From assembly GCA_905250075.1 (NCBI GenBank), contig CAJNOP010000029.1, forward strand, positions 993,414 to 1,057,413: a stretch of 64,000 nucleotides of DNA. Direction: 5' to 3'. This stretch comes from Rotaria sp. Silwood1. Its lineage: Eukaryota; Rotifera; Eurotatoria; Philodinida; Philodinidae. Below, one piece after another: positions 59,825 to 64,000 of this stretch; the first letter of the stretch is position 1; every line of letters starts with the position of its first letter. Both the position numbers and the translations under genes were made by a program. The notes below the pieces were generated by a model, which did not search any database, had not been told where the DNA came from, and was given only the letters and a program-made list of their open reading frames with translations.

Positions 59825-61312
59825 TTATAATTTTTTCAAACGAGTTTTTTGTAGTAATTGTTCAAATGTTGATCGTTGATTAGGATTCATTGCCCAACAA
59901 TCATGCACCACCATATCAATATACCATGGTTCAGATTGCACAGAAAATATTGGCTTTTCACCATTTGAACGTTTTTGAACAACAGTAGGTATAGATTTTT
60001 CACTCCAAATACGTTCACCACCATGAACTATTTCATAAAGTAAACATCCAAACATATAAACATCAGCTTTTTCTGTATAAAGTTTTTTATCTTCAATAGC
60101 TTCTGGTGCATAATGACGTATGGATCCTCTTAATGGCATTTTAATTATTGAATTTTGATTAATTGATACACTAAAATCTGATATTTTAACAATCATATTT
60201 AATAAAAGAATATTATCTGTTTTTATATCACGATGAAGAATTCCAAGTGAAATAAGATGAACAAAACCAGAAAGCATTTGTTCAATTAATTGAAACCATT
60301 GTTGATTTGGAAAAATGGTTTGTAATGTTTGATTTATTGATGTTCGATTTAATTTAATGTATGAAAGAAGATCAATATCACATTTTTCCATAACACAAAA
60401 TTGATCACCTATACCATATATTCGAATAATATTTGTATGATAAGACGTATCATTAGCTAATAATATTAAAACTTTTGATTCATTTATAAACTGTTTACGT
60501 TCACGAATAACTTTAACAGCAACTTGTTGATTTTTATATTGTTTAGCATAAACAGTAGCACATCGACCTTGACCAAGTTCAATAGTTTTATTATCATCAA
60601 AATCTGACCAAAGAATTGTTTCATCTGATGAACGATAATTAATACTATGTTCCTGATGATAATCAAGTACTGATGGATGAAGAACGTCAATAAGAGTATC
60701 ATAAAGATTTTTACTTATTTGTTGACGAATATAACTACTACTCATAGTTTTTATACAATCATTATCATATAGAACAATAATATTATTATGATAAGGTTTT
60801 ATTGTTGATGATTGAAACCATTCATTAAAATCAAAATCATCAATTGGTCGATTAATTATACACATAACAAGTTCTTTTTTAAATGTTACTTTCATTTTTG
60901 GTAATGCATCACCACCACAAATAGATACAACTTGAATTGAAGGATAAAATTTTTTTAGAAAATCACTTAAATGTTGTTTAGATTGTTGTGCACCATAATT
61001 TTTCTCTTGAGATATTTGCCATTCATCAACCATAATCCATGATGAATTATGAACAGCTAAACGACACATATCAAGACGATTTTGCCATGTTGTATAAAGA
61101 ACAGATAATTTTCTTAGAATAGCAGCATCATGAGCTGGTGAAATATAACCACCAATAACATGATAAATATTTAATGAATTTAAATGTTCTCGGGCTAGTT
61201 CTAGTAAACGAATATGATTATTATGTATTGGATTGAAACAACCATTAAGTAATAATACAATATTCTTTTTTGTATCTGATAAAGGCAAGAACAGTTTACT
61301 AGTATCCATCAT
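59825..61312 (-). CDS. NMN adenylyltransferase-protein kinase fusion
   Basis: Intronless 495-residue protein joining two catalytic domains. Residues about 15-215 are a eukaryotic-type nicotinamide mononucleotide adenylyltransferase, which makes NAD+ from NMN and ATP: 'GCFNPIHNNHIRLLELA' (24-40) holds the nucleotidyltransferase GxFNPxHxxH motif, 'GGYISPAHDA' follows, 'ICGGDALPKM' (131-140) is the second motif, and 'SSSYIRQQI' (191-199) the SSxxIR phosphate-binding motif. Residues about 242-490 are a protein kinase: Gly-rich loop 'LGQGRCATVY', VAVK with Lys267, Glu278, 'HRDIKTDN' (360-367), 'SDFSVS' with DFS for DFG, and 'YAPEAI'. Most key residues suggest both domains could be active. Start chosen at 61312; an ATG at 61354 would add a hydrophobic 14-residue extension. 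Divergent from the FLVCR-type gene, 78 bp between start codons. Confidence 0.93.
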   Translation of the reverse strand: MMDTSKLFLPLSDTKKNIVLLLNGCFNPIHNNHIRLLELAREHLNSLNIYHVIGGYISPAHDAAILRKLSVLYTTWQNRLDMCRLAVHNSSWIMVDEWQISQEKNYGAQQSKQHLSDFLKKFYPSIQVVSICGGDALPKMKVTFKKELVMCIINRPIDDFDFNEWFQSSTIKPYHNNIIVLYDNDCIKTMSSSYIRQQISKNLYDTLIDVLHPSVLDYHQEHSINYRSSDETILWSDFDDNKTIELGQGRCATVYAKQYKNQQVAVKVIRERKQFINESKVLILLANDTSYHTNIIRIYGIGDQFCVMEKCDIDLLSYIKLNRTSINQTLQTIFPNQQWFQLIEQMLSGFVHLISLGILHRDIKTDNILLLNMIVKISDFSVSINQNSIIKMPLRGSIRHYAPEAIEDKKLYTEKADVYMFGCLLYEIVHGGERIWSEKSIPTVVQKRSNGEKPIFSVQSEPWYIDMVVHDCWAMNPNQRSTFEQLLQKTRLKKL

Positions 61313-61390
61313 ATTTTCTAATGATAGAATTGCGAAACAGAAAAAAAAGAACATATTAATATTATTTCATTCTGATTGTGCAATTTCTAG
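61313..61390. promoter_or_regulatory. Compact divergent promoter region
   Basis: Only 78 bp separate the start codons of the NMNAT-kinase gene (minus) and the second FLVCR-type gene (plus). The plus-strand ATG follows 'CAATTTCTAG' directly, a possible spliced-leader or 5' UTR acceptor. No defined core-promoter motif is visible. Confidence 0.45.
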
Positions 61391-62219
61391 ATGTACGGCG
61401 CTATTACTAATGAAATTTCTTCTTCATCTACAGTAGAGGAGACACCGACTGAATTTAAAGTCTACAGACGACGATGGCTTTATTTAGTATGTATATGTTT
61501 AGCCAATATGTCAAATGCTATTGTAAGATTTTAGTTTGTATCTTTTTTCCCTATTGTAGAAATATGTTTTGTTGTAGTTATGGATTAATTTTGCTTCAAT
61601 TGCTAATTTAGCAAAAAATTATTTTAATGTTTCATATGCAGATATTAATTGGCTTTCACTTATATTTATGGTGGTTTGTAGTATTTTTACAATACCATCA
61701 ACATGGGCTATTGATCAATTTGGTATTCGATTTGGAGTAAGTCTTCAAAAAGAAATTAAACTAAGATATGAGAATTATTTTTTTTTTATTTAGATTTTAA
61801 CTGGTGTTTGGATGAACTTAATTGGTGGATGTTTTCGTGTCATAAGTACATGGGGATTTGTATCAGTTAAAAGTCGATATCCAATTGTTTTTGTCGGTAA
61901 GTAAATTTTTTTTAAATTTTAGATACATATTTTCTAGTACTTTATTTTGTAATACTGATTTTAATTTAAATAGGACAATTTATTTGTGCATTTGCACAAA
62001 CATTTACATTATTTATTCCAGCGAAATTTGCTTTTTCGTGGTTTCCAGAAAGTCAACGAACATTAGCAACTAGTCTTTGTTTTGCAGGTAAGAAAAAAAA
62101 ATATAAAATTTATATTATGATGTGTGAACTTTTTTTTTTCAGCTAATTTTCTGGGTGTTTTTCTTGGAACTGTTCTACCACCAATTATTGTTCCACGTGA
62201 AGATAAAATGCCTTTATTA
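61391..62219 (+). CDS. FLVCR-family transporter, 5' half only
   Basis: Paralogue of the transporter at 45682-50498. Five exons: 61391-61522, 61578-61736, 61794-61896, 61974-62087, 62143-62219 (195 codons). Exons 2-5 have exactly the lengths of their counterparts (159, 103, 114, 77 nt) and exon 1 differs by one codon. Family marks: 'YRRRWLYLVCICLANMSNAI', 'DINWLSLIFMV', 'GQFICAFAQTFTLFIPAKF', 'NFLGVFLGTVLPPIIVP'. The following donor GTTAGT is at 62220, but no match to exons 6-10 ('LYLSVIPALLAGI' onward) appears in the remaining 1.78 kb. Either the next intron is long and the gene continues past the window, or the gene is truncated. Confidence 0.88.
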
Positions 62220-64000
62220 GTTAGTATTTTCTATTTAAAGTAGGCTACAAAAGTTTAAGACATCTTTTACTTCGATGTTTTCTATGGAAAGAAATGAGGT
62301 GAATCATATATTTTGATTGCTATATAAAGTTGAAGTCAATGTTTATGTAACGTACCCATACTAGATCTAACGGATAGTAGCATGAACTTTAATTTTTCTC
62401 TAGCACGCAAAGGTTTACGATGCTTTCAGTATTTTGGTGATTATATTGATATCGAAAAATAGAGACAATTGTTAAAAGTATATCATTAGATAAAGAATTG
62501 AATAGTCTACGTTTAAGTGTAATAAATTTTCGATTTTTTTTTTTGGCTCTTTTCTATTTTCTTGTAAGCAAGAAAAGATATTTATTCTATACTATGACTA
62601 CGGTCATATAGAAGCCCGAATCCGATAGAATTAGCCTTATTTTAAAAGGTGACAATTATCACTAAATAGAAGCGATGATTCATGCATTCGTGACACTTAT
62701 CTTATCTTGATTTTTTCATATCAATATTACGCATTTATATTTTTCTTGTTTGAATATTGAACTATTGTCTGTAAATAGCAATTTATTTAATTGTTCTTAT
62801 TCGCATCATTATAAAAGAAATAAAAATTGATTTTCAAACTGAATGTTCATTAGGGATGCTGCTAAACATGACGAGTAATAAGAGTGAGATGGTCAAAGAA
62901 GGAAGTATATTTTCTCATAGATGCTGAGACAGCTGATTAATGATTATCCTTTGTTCAAGGAATTTATAGATCATAATAAAAAAGCAAAGAATCACGAAGA
63001 AGTCGATAAAAAAAAAGAAGAAAATGATAATATTCAATAATTTTTATTGCATACAAATATCAGAAAAAAACACATTTAGACTTGATTCTTTGACTGCTTG
63101 ACAGATATTAAAGATATTACTTTCCTCTACAAACCTATTATCATCTATATAAAATATGTAAATTTGAAAAGCTTATGTTACAGTTTATTTTGTATGCATA
63201 TTTTCTTTCAAACTTTCATAAATTCAATTCAATAATCTGTTAGTTATATGATACCATTCTATAATTTATAATGTCTTCTAGCAAACATTCAAATATAATG
63301 GTGAAATAATAAAAATTCGTTTCAGGAGAAGTAATTGAATACACCATTTGTCAACCTAAATTTGATATCAAACGATTATAGTTGTAATAATCTAATATTA
63401 TTAATTACAGACTAGAGAAATGTTTTATTATAAATCTTGATCTTCAAGTATTTTATTAGAAAGAGTATTGAAAATTGAATAATACTGTATAATTTTGTTT
63501 AATGAGTTCTAAACATAGACCTTGCCCATTAAAATCTGTCTGTTTCAAAATTTTCGGACCAAGATCAACCCGAACGACTCTAACATTCATCATCTGAGAC
63601 AACTGTTTCATCTTTGTTCACTAATATTAACGATGATTTTCAACCATTTTTTTTTCTTACTCCATAGCTTAGTATTTATCGAGTGCTATATCTCATGAGG
63701 AGCACATTGCATAGAAAGGTAGAGTATTTCATTAGGTCAAACAAAATTGGCTCTACAAAATGCACTATTTTTTACAGTTCTCAAGTCTATGCTTACAGTT
63801 CACTTTTCTTATCATTATTATTAGGAAACTACTTAAATTTTAATTAGTATATAAAAAAGTCTTGTTATAAAGAATTATTTCAAAACAAAAGTACATAATG
63901 TTATTCAGTTTTCAATGCTCTTTCTAATATGAAACTAGAACATCAAAACTTAGAAAAGAAAACATTTTCTTAGTTAGTAATTAATAATTTAGAAAGTTTT
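62220..64000. other. Stretch after FLVCR-type exon 5, content unresolved
   Basis: Intron or 3' flank of the truncated-looking transporter gene. A 39-codon frame at 62921-63040, opening right after 'TTTCTCATAG' and ending in a Lys/Glu-rich tail, could be a terminal exon, but nothing ties it to the transporter. The rest is AT-rich with no other signal. Confidence 0.4.

Noticed and set aside
13326-61312. A shared NAD pathway linking ART, NDH-2 and NMNAT-kinase genes
   Set aside because: They are up to 48 kb apart with unrelated genes between; eukaryotic neighbourhoods of this kind do not imply joint function.
62921-63040. Terminal exon of the second FLVCR-type gene
   Set aside because: It opens after an acceptor-like CATAG, but its Lys/Glu-rich sequence has no resemblance to the paralogue's last exons.
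1-64000. CRISPR arrays, bacterial operons or riboswitches
   Set aside because: No regularly spaced repeat array and the genes are intron-bearing eukaryotic genes.

Overview
The window is eukaryotic, AT-rich nuclear DNA, most likely from a bdelloid rotifer. Supporting signs are animal-type genes, very short GT-AG introns (about 45-80 nt) mixed with a second class of 0.9-2.8 kb introns, an ADP-ribosyltransferase protein with repeated receiver-like modules of the kind I associate with bdelloids, and start codons sitting directly behind splice acceptors. The species assignment is inference. Exon models were built by hand from splice motifs and reading phase.

Layout. 1-6991: no convincing gene; holds a small repeat family and a hairpin. 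6992-11016 (-): XPC/Rad4 DNA-damage recognition protein, 7 exons. 12603-13184 (-): a stand-alone receiver-like protein. 13326-20907 (-): a probable 1104-residue protein with an R-S-ExE ADP-ribosyltransferase domain. 20908-25378: gene-poor, with a tRNA-Pro cut by an assembly gap. 25379-26322 (+): secreted/anchored two-Ig-domain protein. 27426-33071 (-): secreted protein with two histidine-phosphatase domains, the second degenerate. 33073-36398: fold-back element and tRNA-like relics. 36399-42255 (+): type II NADH dehydrogenase with EF-hand-like segments. 42377-43429 (-): raftlin-like, N-myristoylated. 43879-44685 (+) LSM1, 45682-50498 (+) FLVCR-type transporter and 50601-51836 (+) FBXO31-like F-box protein form a same-strand run that may be partly a trans-spliced operon. 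54522-55009 (-): broken von Willebrand A exon. 56245-56742 (+): DUSP23-like phosphatase lacking its catalytic Cys and Arg. 57348-58191: piggyBac-type non-autonomous element with TTAA ends. 59825-61312 (-): intronless fusion of an NMN adenylyltransferase to a protein kinase. 61391-62219 (+): first five exons of a second FLVCR-type gene, divergent from the fusion gene with 78 bp between start codons.

The most striking item is the NMNAT-protein kinase fusion, which joins NAD synthesis and a phosphotransfer domain in one 495-residue chain. Other notable signals are two phosphatase-fold proteins with lost catalytic residues, a bimodal intron population whose long members carry fold-back and TIR elements, and the multi-module ADP-ribosyltransferase. 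The genes otherwise look like a mixed housekeeping neighbourhood (repair, mRNA decay, respiration, transport, ubiquitin ligase) rather than one pathway.
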